From: Urinicoccus massiliensis
Lineage (GTDB): Bacteria; Bacillota; Clostridia; Tissierellales; Peptoniphilaceae
Length of the DNA: 64,000 nucleotides
Reading direction: 5' to 3'
Assembly: GCF_900120405.1 (NCBI RefSeq)
Contig: NZ_LT635493.1
Span: 865,452-929,451 of the forward strand
Positions within the stretch are counted from its first letter, which is position 1, and every line of letters starts with the position of its first letter. A program made the translations under genes and the position numbers. The notes beneath the pieces are model-generated. The model was given only the letters and a program-made list of their open reading frames with translations. It made no database searches and was not told the origin of the DNA. This document shows, piece after piece, positions 17,946-27,304 of the stretch.

Positions 17946-18697
17946 AGATACTATTAACCAATGATGACGGATACAAGGCCCCGGGAATTTATGCCCTGGC
18001 CAAGAGGCTTGAAAAAAACCACCAGCTGATTTTGGTGGCACCTGAAGTGGAGCATTCCGGCATGAGCCATTCCATTACCCTCCGCAGGCCCCTGGAAATT
18101 CGCAAGGAAAAATTAGAGGGCATCCAAAGTCCCGTTTATTCTGTCCAGGGAACACCGGCAGACTGTGTCCGGGTGGCCCTAAACCACCTGCTAGAAGATG
18201 GAGTTGACCTGGTAATTTCAGGTTGTAACCTGGGCTACAATGCCGGCATGGACATCCTCTATTCTGGTACGGTGAGTGCCTGTGCTGAAGCCAACCTCTA
18301 TGGCTTGCCGGCCATGGCGGTTTCGGCCCAAATGTATAAAAAATTTGAAGCCGACTTTGACCGGGCGGCAGACATTGCCCTGGATATTTTTGAAAGGGTG
18401 AAAGAGGACCTGGTGGAAGAAGTCATGACCCTAAACATCAACATCCCCTATGCCATGGGCCAACCAAAAGAAGCGGTGGTTTGCCGGATTGGCCAGCCCA
18501 TTTACGACAAGTATGAAAGATTTGACCTGGGTGAGTCCGGTTTTGAATTGAAGCTGGTAGGTCGTAAGAAGGACCAATACCAAGAGGGAACCGACCGTTA
18601 CTACCTGGACCTGGGCCACACCACCATGACCCCCATCAAATACGAATTTAATAACCACAAGCGTCTGGACAAGTGGCGTAGCCTTTGGCAGGACTAA
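17942..18697 (+). CDS. surE: 5'/3'-nucleotidase SurE
   Basis: Nucleoside monophosphate phosphatase of the survival protein E family. Metal-binding N-terminus LLTNDDGY (Asp8, Asp9), then SGMSHSIT, TPADCV and SGCNLGYNAGMDILYSGTVSAC, all family motifs. 251 residues is usual. The ATG overlaps the walJ stop, making it a passenger of the wal operon here. Confidence 0.95.
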   Translation: MKILLTNDDGYKAPGIYALAKRLEKNHQLILVAPEVEHSGMSHSITLRRPLEIRKEKLEGIQSPVYSVQGTPADCVRVALNHLLEDGVDLVISGCNLGYNAGMDILYSGTVSACAEANLYGLPAMAVSAQMYKKFEADFDRAADIALDIFERVKEDLVEEVMTLNINIPYAMGQPKEAVVCRIGQPIYDKYERFDLGESGFELKLVGRKKDQYQEGTDRYYLDLGHTTMTPIKYEFNNHKRLDKWRSLWQD

Positions 18698-18706
18698 GGA
18701 GGATCC

Positions 18707-19630
18707 ATGGAAGTAAGTAAAAAAGTATGGCTGTCTGAAATGGCCATGCTCCTAGTCGCAATGATTTGGGGAGGGACCTTTGTGGCGGCGCAATTCGCCC
18801 AAGAAACCATCCCCACTTTTTGGATTTTAGCCATTCGTTTTATCCTGGCGGGCCTGATGATGTCCCTGGTCTTTTGGAAGGAATGGAAAAAACTGGATAA
18901 AAAGACCATCCGCTACGGAGCTACTATTGGCCTCTTGTTATTTTCGGGCATTGGGGTCCAAATGGTGGGCCTGCAATTCACCACCCCGGCCAAGCAATCC
19001 TTTGTTTTGGTTTCCTATGTCATTATTGTCCCCTTGATGGAGTGGGCCTTTTACAAGAAAAAACCCGCTAAGAAAATTTTTGTCTCCGGGGTCTTGTGCC
19101 TGATAGGGGTGGGGCTTTTGAGCCTCAACGACCAGTTGAGACTGAGTTTTGGCGATGCCTGTACCCTGGTCTACGCCCTTGTTTTTTCCGTCCAGGTTTT
19201 AAAGGTTGCCGACTATTCTCCCCAGGTGGACTCCCTCATTTTATTTTCCATCTTTCAATTTTTAACGGCAGGGGTCCTGAGCCTTCTTTTGGCCCTGATA
19301 ACCAGGGAAGTTCTTGTCGTTGAAACTGTTTCGAAAACTTCTTTTTGGGGTATTGTATACCTAACAATCTTTAATACAGCCCTGGCCTTTACCATACAAA
19401 ATATGGCGCAAAAGTATGCCAGACCGGCCAATACGGCCTTGATTATGGCAACAGAATCTATTTTTGGGGCCCTGGCAGCCTACTTTTTTGCCGGGGAAAT
19501 CTTTGATTTGAGGAAGATCATAGGTTGTAGTTTGATTTTTATTGCCATATTTTCTGCCCAATTTAATCCCAAGGCCCTGGTGGCCGGAAAGAAAGGAAAA
19601 AAACATGACAGACAAGCAAGTACATTTTGA
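18707..19630 (+). CDS. DMT-superfamily (EamA) transporter
   Basis: Ten-membrane-segment drug/metabolite transporter with two EamA repeats (about 8-145 and 155-295). The GGTFVAAQFAQ segment after the first helix is typical. The substrate is unknown; such proteins usually export amino acids or small metabolites. AGGAGG precedes the ATG. 307 residues. The lysine-rich cytoplasmic tail overlaps the start of the next gene. Confidence 0.88.
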   Translation: MEVSKKVWLSEMAMLLVAMIWGGTFVAAQFAQETIPTFWILAIRFILAGLMMSLVFWKEWKKLDKKTIRYGATIGLLLFSGIGVQMVGLQFTTPAKQSFVLVSYVIIVPLMEWAFYKKKPAKKIFVSGVLCLIGVGLLSLNDQLRLSFGDACTLVYALVFSVQVLKVADYSPQVDSLILFSIFQFLTAGVLSLLLALITREVLVVETVSKTSFWGIVYLTIFNTALAFTIQNMAQKYARPANTALIMATESIFGALAAYFFAGEIFDLRKIIGCSLIFIAIFSAQFNPKALVAGKKGKKHDRQASTF

Positions 19631-20561
19631 AGAGAGACTAGAATCCACCTTTTCCGTCTGGAAGAGCAGCTTTCTAACCATCCTCTTGGCCTGCCTTCTT
19701 GCAGGCTTATTGACAGCAGGAAGCCAGCAATTGAGCTACCAGCTATTTCCTTCCACCAATCCCAAGGTCTTGGTGGAAAGACAACTGGAAGAGAATAAAA
19801 AGGCCATAGACCAAGGCAACATCGACGTCAATTGGGGTTTGGGCCTGGGAAGCAAGGTCAAGCTCAGTGTGGCCAACCTGTCCATCCTGGTGGGTCCCTT
19901 GGCCAATATGGTGTCCGCCGGCCTATTTGTTGCAATCTACAAGAGGGTCTTGGAGGGAAAACAAGCCCAAGTGGGGGACATCTTTATCTTTTTTAAGAAA
20001 AATTTTCCGAGAAACTACTTAATTTGCTTTTTAGTCAATCTGATTTCAACTCTTTTGTCCGCCCTCTACATGATACCGGCCATGATTTTTGGCATCTACA
20101 TGTTCTTCTGGCCCCTGGCCCTCTACAAGGGACTGGATGGAAATGGCCTTTCTGTTTCCAAGTTCTTCAAGGACAGCCTGGCTGAATCCAATGGTGAAAG
20201 AGGAACAATTTTCGCCAAGTTTTTCAAGTACGGGTTTATTGTTTTTGTCGTGGTCTTTATCCTGTCCTTCGCCGTTCTTATGGCAACTGCTTCTTCTGGA
20301 TCTATGGGTGGCCTAGTAGGCCTAGGAGCGGGTCTTATTGCCGCCCTGATAATGGTAGTGGTGGAACCCTTTATCTACCTGGCCTATATTGAAGTCTTCC
20401 TGGAAAGAAAAAAATTGGTCCTGGAAAGACAGAGGATCCAAGACCAGCTTATGGCAGACCAAGCTCCCCAAGACCAGGATGAAAACTTGAACCCAGAAGT
20501 GGAAGAAGAAAAACCCCAGGTCAAACCCTATGACCAAGGGATCCATAGTGATTTTGATTAA
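19605..20561 (+). CDS. Multi-pass membrane protein of unknown function
   Basis: A 318-residue integral membrane protein with about six hydrophobic segments and a charged Gln/Glu-rich tail from about 275. No family motif is recognised; the layout is reminiscent of DUF4013/DUF975-type proteins but I cannot assign it. ATG at 19605 follows AAAGGA and overlaps the DMT gene by 26 bases, so the two are probably co-translated. An upstream in-frame start at 19542 is rejected because it lies deep inside the transporter gene. Confidence 0.75.
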   Translation: MTDKQVHFEERLESTFSVWKSSFLTILLACLLAGLLTAGSQQLSYQLFPSTNPKVLVERQLEENKKAIDQGNIDVNWGLGLGSKVKLSVANLSILVGPLANMVSAGLFVAIYKRVLEGKQAQVGDIFIFFKKNFPRNYLICFLVNLISTLLSALYMIPAMIFGIYMFFWPLALYKGLDGNGLSVSKFFKDSLAESNGERGTIFAKFFKYGFIVFVVVFILSFAVLMATASSGSMGGLVGLGAGLIAALIMVVVEPFIYLAYIEVFLERKKLVLERQRIQDQLMADQAPQDQDENLNPEVEEEKPQVKPYDQGIHSDFD

Positions 20562-20575
20562 AAAAGACGCCAGAT

Positions 20576-20626
20576 GAACAGGCCCCCATTCATTGGACTT
20601 AAAAACCAATGAATGGGGGCTTGTTC
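20576..20626 (+). terminator. Strong hairpin ending the wal-surE transcript
   Basis: 21-bp stem with one G-U wobble, from GAACAGGCCCCC to GGGGGCTTGTTC, with a 9-base loop. The tail is only moderately T-rich, so it may act as terminator or 3' stabiliser. Confidence 0.7.
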
Positions 20627-20699
20627 AAGTTTTAGATGTTTTTAATTTTAATTGAATTGACAATTATTATAGATGATGAGATAATAAATAAAAATTAAT

Positions 20700-20862
20700 A
20701 ATAGTCACTCTTCATAGAAGAGTAAAGGGGGAAGTTGAGTGAAAATCTCACGCAGTGCCGCTACCGTAATTGCCAAGCAAGAGCCGGATTACCTGACGAT
20801 TAAATTCTCTACGGGTCATAGAGAAGGCTTTTTTAGTATGCCCCGTGCATACATTTTTTTTG
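20700..20862 (+). promoter_or_regulatory. Cobalamin riboswitch with terminator
   Basis: Contains the conserved cobalamin aptamer elements: GGGGAAGTTGAGTGAAAAT, then CACGCAGTGCCGCTACCGTA (B12-box-like) and AGAGCCGGATTACCTGAC. A hairpin TTCTCTA/TAGAGAA at 20805-20825 fits the kissing-loop P13 position. A terminator GTATGC/GCATAC (20836-20852) with a T run follows. It should switch off the downstream importer when cobalamin is abundant. Confidence 0.9.
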
Positions 20863-20896
20863 CTTAAAAATTGGACCGAAAGAAAGGAAAAAGAAG

Positions 20897-21949
20897 ATGA
20901 GAAGTTTGAAGAAGGTTAGCTCATTGTTTTTGGCGGGAGTTATGATTTTTAGTCTCACGGCTTGTAATTCTCAAGGAAAAGCAAACGATAACAAGGGAAA
21001 TGCACAGGAAGCAAAAGTTGCTTCGGAAAAAGATGCTAATAGTGATTACGAACCTGTTACTATAACGGTGGATTTGGAAAGAAGCGGTCTTGGTTCAAAA
21101 GTTGAAGAAACCTTTACGAAACCTCCCATGAAAGTTGTAGCAAAGGGCGATCAAATGGCTGACTATTTCTTTGATTTAGGTCTGGAAGACCATATGGCAG
21201 GCTACAGTCATGGTCAATGTTACAGTACGGTTTCTCAATATCCTGCAAGAGATGTAGTACCTATTTTAGGTGGAGAATCAGGAGACTTTACTAAAGAAGA
21301 ACTCTTAGCTACAGGTTGTGACTTCTTGATGGGATGGGATTCGTTATTTTCAGACAAAAATTTCAACAAAGAATTTTGTCAAGAAAATGGAATCGCAATG
21401 TACACTCCTTACTGTGCTACTGACTTCGCAACCTTTGAAGACATCTACAAAGATTACGAAACCTTGGGAAAAATTTTTAACGTAAAAGAACGTGCAGCAG
21501 AAAAAGTAAATGCAATGAAAGAAAAAATTGAAAATGTAAAGAACACTCTTGGAAAAGAAGCTTACGAAAAGCCTGTAAAAGTTTTCGTATTTGATTCAGG
21601 TGCAGATAAAGCTTTCACTGCATGCAAAGGAATGCCAGGGGATATTATAAAACTTGCAGGTGGGATATCAGTTTTTGATGATATAGATAAAGGCTGGGCT
21701 ACAGTGTCTTGGGAACAAGTTGTAGAGAAAAATCCTGATGTTATTTTGATTTTGGATTACAATGGAGAAACTAAGGAAAAAATGGATTGGTTATACTCAA
21801 GTGAAGCCTTAAAAGACGTATCAGCAATTAAAAATAAGAGAATAATATCTGCTAATGCTGCAGACATGCAAGGTAGTGCAGGCTCAGCCGGAACGGTTGA
21901 AATCATAGCAAAAGGCTTGTATCCGGAAAAATTTAAAAATGCAAAATAA
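20897..21949 (+). CDS. btuF: Cobalamin-type ABC transporter substrate-binding lipoprotein
   Basis: Periplasmic-binding-protein fold of the helical-backbone class (FepB/BtuF). The lipoprotein signal ends with lipobox LTAC (Cys23). The two lobes are joined by a long helix around 210-225, and SWEQVVEKNPDVILI is a recognisable BtuF/FepB segment. Iron siderophores, cobalamin and haem share this family; the cobalamin riboswitch just upstream makes corrinoid import the best guess. The gene is clearly more AT-rich than the wal region before it. Confidence 0.85.
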   Translation: MRSLKKVSSLFLAGVMIFSLTACNSQGKANDNKGNAQEAKVASEKDANSDYEPVTITVDLERSGLGSKVEETFTKPPMKVVAKGDQMADYFFDLGLEDHMAGYSHGQCYSTVSQYPARDVVPILGGESGDFTKEELLATGCDFLMGWDSLFSDKNFNKEFCQENGIAMYTPYCATDFATFEDIYKDYETLGKIFNVKERAAEKVNAMKEKIENVKNTLGKEAYEKPVKVFVFDSGADKAFTACKGMPGDIIKLAGGISVFDDIDKGWATVSWEQVVEKNPDVILILDYNGETKEKMDWLYSSEALKDVSAIKNKRIISANAADMQGSAGSAGTVEIIAKGLYPEKFKNAK

Positions 21950-23000
21950 AAAATTGGAGCTTCCGTTAAGCTCAGGGAAGGTAAAAATATTTTGCTTATT
22001 TATGCTGGCTTTGATTCTATTTTCCGCAGTTTTAAGCATACTCTTCGGAAGCGTAAATATAAAACCAGACTGGATTACTAAAATTGTAGTAAATAAAATC
22101 GCTGAAAAAGAAATATTTACTATCGAATGGGCTAAAAATATAGAGTCGATCGTTTGGACTCTAAGGATGCCGAGAATACTGATGGCATTTATCGTTGGAG
22201 CATCGTTAAGTTTGAGTGGGGTTTTGATGCAGGCATTGACGAAAAACTCCCTGGCAGATCCCTACGTCTTGGGAATAAGTTCCGGGGCATCTACCGGAGC
22301 GGTGGCAGCAATCATATACGGAGTTTTCGGTTTTATGGGATCATACGGAATCGTTTTCGGTGCAATCATAGGCTCGGTTGTTTCCATAGCCTTAGCACTT
22401 AAAGTTTCGAGCATAAAGGGAAAAATTACATCAACACAATTGGTTTTGTCTGGAATTGCAGTTTCGGCGATATTTTCAGCACTAACGAATATAATCATAT
22501 ACAGTTCAGGTGCAGGTTCCGATAAAATCAGGACTGCGCTGTTCTGGATGATGGGGTCTTTAAGCAGTGCAAAATGGAATCAGATAGGTTATATCTTTAT
22601 GATATTTTTAGTATCATTCATGCTTATCTATTCATTACACAAAAGCTTGGATGCAATGCTCTTGGGAGATGACGTCGCAACAACGATAGGTGTTGACTTG
22701 GATAAAATTAAACCCATAATAATTATTCTTTGTTCAATCTTAACTGGAACGATTGTTTCAGTAAGTGGAACCATAGGATTCGTAGGTCTAGTCATACCTC
22801 ACGTTACGAGATTAATCGTAGGCGCAAATCATAAAAAATTAATACCTGCCACAGTCTTGGTAGGTGGCTTTTTCCTGATTATATGCGATTTGCTCTCAAG
22901 AGTGATCGTTGCACCGGAAGAAGTTCCAATAGGTGTTGTAACCGCTGTATTCGGCGCACCGTTTTTCTTATTTTTGATTAGAAAAAGAAAGGCGATGTAG
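21939..23000 (+). CDS. btuC: FecCD/BtuC-type permease
   Basis: Permease with about ten membrane segments. Family motifs include RMPRILMAFIVGASLSLSGVLMQ, LADPYVLGISSGAS and GFVGLVIPHVTRLIVG, the last being the ATPase-docking region. 353 residues. It overlaps the binding-protein gene by 11 bases. Substrate inferred as cobalamin from the riboswitch. Confidence 0.88.
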   Translation: MQNKKLELPLSSGKVKIFCLFMLALILFSAVLSILFGSVNIKPDWITKIVVNKIAEKEIFTIEWAKNIESIVWTLRMPRILMAFIVGASLSLSGVLMQALTKNSLADPYVLGISSGASTGAVAAIIYGVFGFMGSYGIVFGAIIGSVVSIALALKVSSIKGKITSTQLVLSGIAVSAIFSALTNIIIYSSGAGSDKIRTALFWMMGSLSSAKWNQIGYIFMIFLVSFMLIYSLHKSLDAMLLGDDVATTIGVDLDKIKPIIIILCSILTGTIVSVSGTIGFVGLVIPHVTRLIVGANHKKLIPATVLVGGFFLIICDLLSRVIVAPEEVPIGVVTAVFGAPFFLFLIRKRKAM

Positions 23001-23001
23001 T

Positions 23002-23775
23002 ATGAAAGAATTAAGGGTACAAGATTTAAAATTCAGCGTCGATAACAAAAATATTCTAAACAATATAAATTTAGAAGTAGGTAAGAATGAATTTGTAGGA
23101 CTTATCGGTCCCAACGGTGCCGGAAAATCAACATTGTTAAAGAACATTTACAATGTATTAAAGCCCAGTAGCGGATCGATTTATCTCACAGGCGATGAAC
23201 TTTCAAAGCTGCCAAATAAGGAAATAGCAAAAAGAATGTCCGTATTATCCCAGGAACATAATATGGAATTTGATATGAAAGTGTTGGAAATAGTTTTACT
23301 CGGAAGATACGCACACGACAACTCTTTGTTTAAAAGCAGTACTAAAGAGGATATCGAAATTGCCATGGCATCTTTAAAAAAGGTTGGTCTCGAATCCTTT
23401 GCCGACAGAAATTTCTTCAGTCTTTCAGGAGGGGAAAAACAAAGGGTGCTTCTTGCAAGAGTATTAACGCAAGCTTGCAAATTTATAGTCCTTGACGAAC
23501 CCACAAATCATTTGGACGTAATGTACCAATATCAGACCATGGAGATTTTAAAAAAAGAAAATGTAACAGTTTTTTCATCCATACATGATTTGAACATTGC
23601 GGCAATGTATTGCGACAGAATCATTTTGCTACAAAAAGGAAAAGTGATAGATGTCGGAAGGCCAGAGGAAATTTTAACCGAAGAAAAAATTTCTGCAGTA
23701 TTTCATGTCGGTGTGGAAGCTAAAATAAATAGTAAAACAGGAAAAATTCAAATTTACTATTTTCCAAAAGAATAA
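23002..23775 (+). CDS. btuD: Cobalamin/siderophore ABC transporter ATPase
   Basis: ABC ATPase completing the importer. Walker A GPNGAGKST near residue 37, signature LSGGEKQRV, Walker B FIVLDEPTNHLD and switch His in SSIHDLN. This group (FecE/BtuD) normally has the HNMEFDMKVLEIVLLGRYAH Q-loop segment seen here. Starts one base after the permease stop. 257 residues. Confidence 0.92.
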   Translation: MKELRVQDLKFSVDNKNILNNINLEVGKNEFVGLIGPNGAGKSTLLKNIYNVLKPSSGSIYLTGDELSKLPNKEIAKRMSVLSQEHNMEFDMKVLEIVLLGRYAHDNSLFKSSTKEDIEIAMASLKKVGLESFADRNFFSLSGGEKQRVLLARVLTQACKFIVLDEPTNHLDVMYQYQTMEILKKENVTVFSSIHDLNIAAMYCDRIILLQKGKVIDVGRPEEILTEEKISAVFHVGVEAKINSKTGKIQIYYFPKE

Positions 23776-23804
23776 AGCTATCATAAACCAGGGTTTTAAT
23801 AAGT

Positions 23805-23824
23805 TGACCCCAAAAAGTTGGACC
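23805..23824. repeat. Solitary IS3-type terminal repeat
   Basis: This 20-base segment starts TGACCCC and ends AGTTGGACC. It matches the left end of the IS3-family element at 31461 in 19 of 20 bases and the inverted right end also in 19 of 20. No transposase or partner end is nearby. It reads best as a leftover element end on the minus strand, since the adjacent ACTCGG resembles the right-end sequence. Confidence 0.6.
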
Positions 23825-23881
23825 GAGTCCCAGGACTGATCGGTTACTAGCTCAAGACTGTATAAAATTTTGTGTATAGAA

Positions 23882-23924
23882 CCTCCTGATTAGGGTAAAG
23901 AAAAACTAATCAGGAGGATTTTTT
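23882..23924 (+). terminator. Terminator after the cobalamin importer
   Basis: Perfect 12-bp stem CCTCCTGATTAG/CTAATCAGGAGG with a 12-base loop and six T residues. Confidence 0.85.
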
Positions 23925-23940
23925 ATGATCCTATAAAAAT

Positions 23941-23973
23941 AAAAGGCAGGCCTTAATGAAAGGCCTGCCTTTT
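23941..23973 (-). terminator. Terminator of tRNA-Ala
   Basis: Perfect 12-bp stem AAAAGGCAGGCC/GGCCTGCCTTTT; the A/T ends make it work in both directions. It lies just downstream of the minus-strand tRNA. Confidence 0.85.
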
Positions 23974-23979
23974 GACTTG

Positions 23980-24055
23980 TGGTGGAGAATAGGGGACTTG
24001 AACCCCTGACCTTCTGGCTGCCAGCCAGACGCTCTCCCAGCTGAGCTAATTCCCC
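23980..24055 (-). tRNA. tRNA-Ala (anticodon GGC)
   Basis: On the minus strand: acceptor GGGGAAT with ATTCTCC, anticodon stem TCTGG/CCAGA with loop CTGGCAG (anticodon GGC), T-loop GTTCAAGTC and encoded CCA at 23980-23982. All four arms form. Confidence 0.94.
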
Positions 24056-24065
24056 AAGCCACATA

Positions 24066-24094
24066 ATTATATCCTAGAAAGGAGGACTTGTCCA
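24066..24094 (-). promoter_or_regulatory. tRNA-Ala promoter
   Basis: Minus strand: -35 TGGACA (24089-24094), 17-base spacer, -10 TATAAT (24066-24071). The 5' end of the tRNA is 11 bases downstream. Confidence 0.8.
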
Positions 24095-24221
24095 GTAAAA
24101 AAATATTTTTTTTGCAAAAATTTAAGAGGCCCGGGAAAAAGCAGGGGGAAGAAGGCTTTTCAAGCAGAGAAAAAAGAGGGGAAAAAGGCCGGGGAAAACT
24201 TGGGAAAGGGCAAGAAAAGTC

Positions 24222-24250
24222 TTGACCCCAGGGCCTGGATGTGGTTAAAT
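24222..24250 (+). promoter_or_regulatory. Strong sigma-A-type promoter of an unassigned RNA
   Basis: TTGACC (24222-24227), exactly 17 bases, then TTAAAT (24245-24250). It is preceded by about 110 bases of purine-rich sequence on the plus strand and followed by no reading frame. Confidence 0.65.
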
Positions 24251-24256
24251 AAACAT

Positions 24257-24379
24257 GTTATGGGATGTTGGGAGGCCAGCTCAGAGAAAAAACCGGCTGC
24301 CTTGCAAGGAGGGGGTTAGGATTTGACATCTCCCTATCTCCACCAACCGTCATCTGAGCCGTGGAGGGCTCCTTTTTTT
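24257..24379 (+). ncRNA. Putative structured small RNA of unknown class
   Basis: A transcript of about 123 bases predicted between the promoter above and an intrinsic terminator (stem GAGCC/GGCTC at 24356-24371 plus seven T). It has no credible coding frame. Internal pairings include GATGTTGG with CCAAC-CGTC, which would close a long imperfect rod, and GCTCAGA with TCTGAGC, which competes with the terminator stem. I do not see the SRP tetraloop region, RNase P, tmRNA or T-box signatures; 6S RNA or a secA-leader regulator remain possible. Confidence 0.5.
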
Positions 24380-24436
24380 ATGAAAAAGTAAGATGGCAAA
24401 GATTTATCTAATTTCTTGAAAAAAATTCTAAAAAGC

Positions 24437-24476
24437 TTGACAATTCAATGAATAAAGGCATTGAATATGATATAAT
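24437..24476 (+). promoter_or_regulatory. secA promoter region with perfect inverted repeat
   Basis: TTGACA at 24437-24442 and an extended -10 TGATATAAT ending at 24476 are 28 bases apart. The spacer contains a perfect 8-bp inverted repeat ATTCAATG/CATTGAAT (24443-24450, 24459-24466). The extended -10 may act alone, with the repeat as an operator. Confidence 0.55.
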
Positions 24477-24553
24477 AAGATAGTTGAAGATTTTTAAGAA
24501 AACTTAAATGGATTGGATAAAAATTAAAGATAAATGAGGAAAGGTGAAAAGGC

Positions 24554-27295
24554 GTGGGATTATTTGATACGTTGTTCGGTTCTTACTCGGACCGAGAAAT
24601 TAAAAAAATTCAGCCCTTAGTAAAGCAAGTGATCAGTTTAGACAAGGAAATGCAAGGTCTAAGCGATGACCAACTAAAGGCCAAAACAGAAGAATTTAAA
24701 AAGAGGGTCCAAGAGGATGGGGAAAGTTTAGACTCTATCCTACCAGAAGCCTTTGCTGTGGTTCGAGAAGCAGCATGGCGGGTCCTGGGCATGAAACACT
24801 TTGAAGTCCAAATTATTGGGGGGATTATCCTCCACCAAGGACGGATTGCCGAAATGAAAACTGGGGAAGGTAAGACCCTGGTAGCCACCCTACCGGCCTA
24901 CTTAAATGCCCTGGAAGGCAGGGGTGTCCATGTAGTTACAGTCAATGACTACCTGGCCAACCGGGACCGGGAATGGATGGGCAAGATCTACGAATTCCTA
25001 GGCCTGTCTGTGGGATGTATCCTCCACGACATGACTCCGGAAGAAAGAAAGATTGCCTATAATTCCGATATTACTTACGGGACCAACAACGAATTTGGTT
25101 TTGACTACCTAAGAGACAACATGGTCATCTACAAGGAAGAAATGGTTCAAAGAGACCTCCACTATTGTATCGTGGACGAAGTGGACTCTATCTTAATTGA
25201 TGAGGCCAGAACTCCTTTGATTATTTCAGGCCAAGGAGATGAATCCACAGACCTCTACATCCGGGCAAGGGACTTTGTCAACACCCTAACCAGCCGGGTT
25301 AAGTCCCAAGACGAAGAAAGAGCAGACATCTTCAACCGGGAATTTACCGAGGAAACGGTAGACTATGTCATTGACGAAAAACAAAAGACCTCAACCCTGA
25401 CGGACAAGGGGACTGCCAAGGCAGAAAGCTATTTTGGCATCGACAACTTGTCTGACATGGAAAACATGGAACTGGCCCACCATATTAACCAAGCCCTGAA
25501 GGCCCAAGGAAATATGAAGAGGGACATCGACTATGTAGTCCAAGAAAATGAAATCATCATTGTAGATGAATTTACCGGTCGTTTGATGTATGGACGTCGC
25601 TATTCAGACGGCCTCCACCAAGCCATTGAAGCCAAGGAAGCCATTGAAGTCAAGGCAGAATCCAAGACCCTGGCTACAGTTACCTTCCAAAACTTCTTTA
25701 GGATGTATGACAAGCTGGCCGGGATGACCGGGACAGCCAAGACGGAAGAAGAAGAGTTCCGGGAAATCTACAAGATTGACGTTATTGAAATTCCAACCAA
25801 CAAACCCGTTATCCGGAAGGACTTAAACGACGCCATCTACAAGGACCAAGACTCTAAATTCCAAGCTGTTACAGAAGAAATTGTCAAACGCCACGAAACG
25901 GGCCAACCCATCCTGGTTGGGACTATTTCCATTGAAAAATCAGAACTTTTAAGTAAATATTTAAAGAAACGGGGCATCAAGCACCAAGTCTTAAATGCCA
26001 AAAGACACAAGCAAGAGTCTGAAATCGTAGCCCAAGCAGGTCGCTATGGGGCCGTTACCATTGCCACTAACATGGCCGGCCGTGGTACAGATATTGTCCT
26101 GGGTGGGAACCCAGAATTTATGGCCAAAAAAGAGCTGATCAAACAAGGCATCTCTGAAGCCACTCTTGAATTGGTGGACTCCTTCTTCGATACAGAAGAC
26201 CAAGAAGTTATTGAAGCCCGCAAGCTCTACCAAAAAGAACTGGCTCGCTTTAAAGAAGGAACCGACGAAGAAGCCAAGAAGGTTATCCAAGCCGGAGGCC
26301 TTCACATTATCGGGACGGAACGTCATGAGTCCAGACGAATTGACAACCAATTAAGGGGTCGGTCTGGTCGGCAAGGAGACCCGGGTTCTACCCGTTTCTA
26401 CATTTCCGGAGACGACGACCTCATCCGCCTATTTGCTGGAGACCGCTTTAAAAAGGTCATGTCTTCCATAGACACTCCACCAGACGAACCCATTGAGCAC
26501 AAGATCCTAACCCGTTTAATCGAATCTGCTCAAAGAAAGGTAGAAGGCAACAACTTCTCCATCCGGAAAAACGTCCTCCAATATGACGACGTTATGAACA
26601 AGCAAAGACAAGTTATTTACGGGGAACGTCGCAAGGTTTTGGAAGGTCAAAATTTAAAAGACGACATCCTGAATATGGTCAGGGGTCTGGTAGACAGCCT
26701 GGTGGACTTCTACAACAAGTCTGACGAACACGGACACAAAAACTTGGACCGCCAAGGCCTCTTAAACAGTTTAATTGAAACCTTCGGCTTTGAAGAAAAT
26801 GAACTGGCGGGCCACGAAAAAGACTCCATCCAAGACTTGAAAGAAGTCATCAGCCAAAAGGCCTTTGACCGCTACCAAGGAAAAGAAGAAGAATTCGGGT
26901 CTGACAAGTTCAGAGAAGTAGAACGAGTCATCCTCCTGCAAGTGGTGGACCAAAAGTGGATGGACCACATCGACGCCATGGACCAACTCCGTCAAGGAAT
27001 TGGCCTAAGAGCTGTAGGCCAAGTAGACCCGGCCCGGGCCTACCAAAACGAAGGCTTCGATATGTTTGAAGCCATGAATGAAACCATCCGGGAAGACACC
27101 GTGAAGATGCTCTTCCACGTCTACAATCCTGAAAATGTCCACCGGGTCCGGGTGGCTAAGGAAGTAGAAACAGTCAACCCCGATGATGGCAAGCAAAAAC
27201 CCTATGTCCGCAAGAATGAAAAGGTCGGACGAAACGACCCCTGTCCTTGTGGAAGTGGGAAGAAATATAAAAACTGCTGCGGCAAAAACGACTAA
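24554..27295 (+). CDS. secA: Preprotein translocase ATPase SecA
   Basis: Motor that drives proteins through SecYEG. DEAD motor with Walker A in [13 protein letters not shown] near residue 100 and [13 protein letters not shown], the pre-protein cross-linking region, [14 protein letters not shown], and [16 protein letters not shown] of the second motor half. A C-terminal zinc-binding tail [13 protein letters not shown] closes it. 913 residues, full length. GTG start behind GAGGAAAGG. Short spacing to prfB suggests one transcript, the common Bacillota order. Confidence 0.98.
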   Translation: MGLFDTLFGSYSDREIKKIQPLVKQVISLDKEMQGLSDDQLKAKTEEFKKRVQEDGESLDSILPEAFAVVREAAWRVLGMKHFEVQIIGGIILHQGRIAEMKTGEGKTLVATLPAYLNALEGRGVHVVTVNDYLANRDREWMGKIYEFLGLSVGCILHDMTPEERKIAYNSDITYGTNNEFGFDYLRDNMVIYKEEMVQRDLHYCIVDEVDSILIDEARTPLIISGQGDESTDLYIRARDFVNTLTSRVKSQDEERADIFNREFTEETVDYVIDEKQKTSTLTDKGTAKAESYFGIDNLSDMENMELAHHINQALKAQGNMKRDIDYVVQENEIIIVDEFTGRLMYGRRYSDGLHQAIEAKEAIEVKAESKTLATVTFQNFFRMYDKLAGMTGTAKTEEEEFREIYKIDVIEIPTNKPVIRKDLNDAIYKDQDSKFQAVTEEIVKRHETGQPILVGTISIEKSELLSKYLKKRGIKHQVLNAKRHKQESEIVAQAGRYGAVTIATNMAGRGTDIVLGGNPEFMAKKELIKQGISEATLELVDSFFDTEDQEVIEARKLYQKELARFKEGTDEEAKKVIQAGGLHIIGTERHESRRIDNQLRGRSGRQGDPGSTRFYISGDDDLIRLFAGDRFKKVMSSIDTPPDEPIEHKILTRLIESAQRKVEGNNFSIRKNVLQYDDVMNKQRQVIYGERRKVLEGQNLKDDILNMVRGLVDSLVDFYNKSDEHGHKNLDRQGLLNSLIETFGFEENELAGHEKDSIQDLKEVISQKAFDRYQGKEEEFGSDKFREVERVILLQVVDQKWMDHIDAMDQLRQGIGLRAVGQVDPARAYQNEGFDMFEAMNETIREDTVKMLFHVYNPENVHRVRVAKEVETVNPDDGKQKPYVRKNEKVGRNDPCPCGSGKKYKNCCGKND

Positions 27296-27304
27296 GGAGG
27301 ACCT

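Noticed and set aside
19542..19604. Upstream start for the membrane protein at 19605
   Set aside because: The extension lies inside the transporter gene; the ATG at 19605 has its own AAAGGA site and begins just before the first membrane segment.
24120..24221. Purine-rich run upstream of the unassigned RNA as a coding region
   Set aside because: No start with a ribosome site and no extended frame; it is only a biased spacer.
24257..24379. SRP RNA or RNase P RNA
   Set aside because: The conserved SRP domain IV loop and the RNase P core sequences are not present. 6S RNA could be neither confirmed nor excluded.
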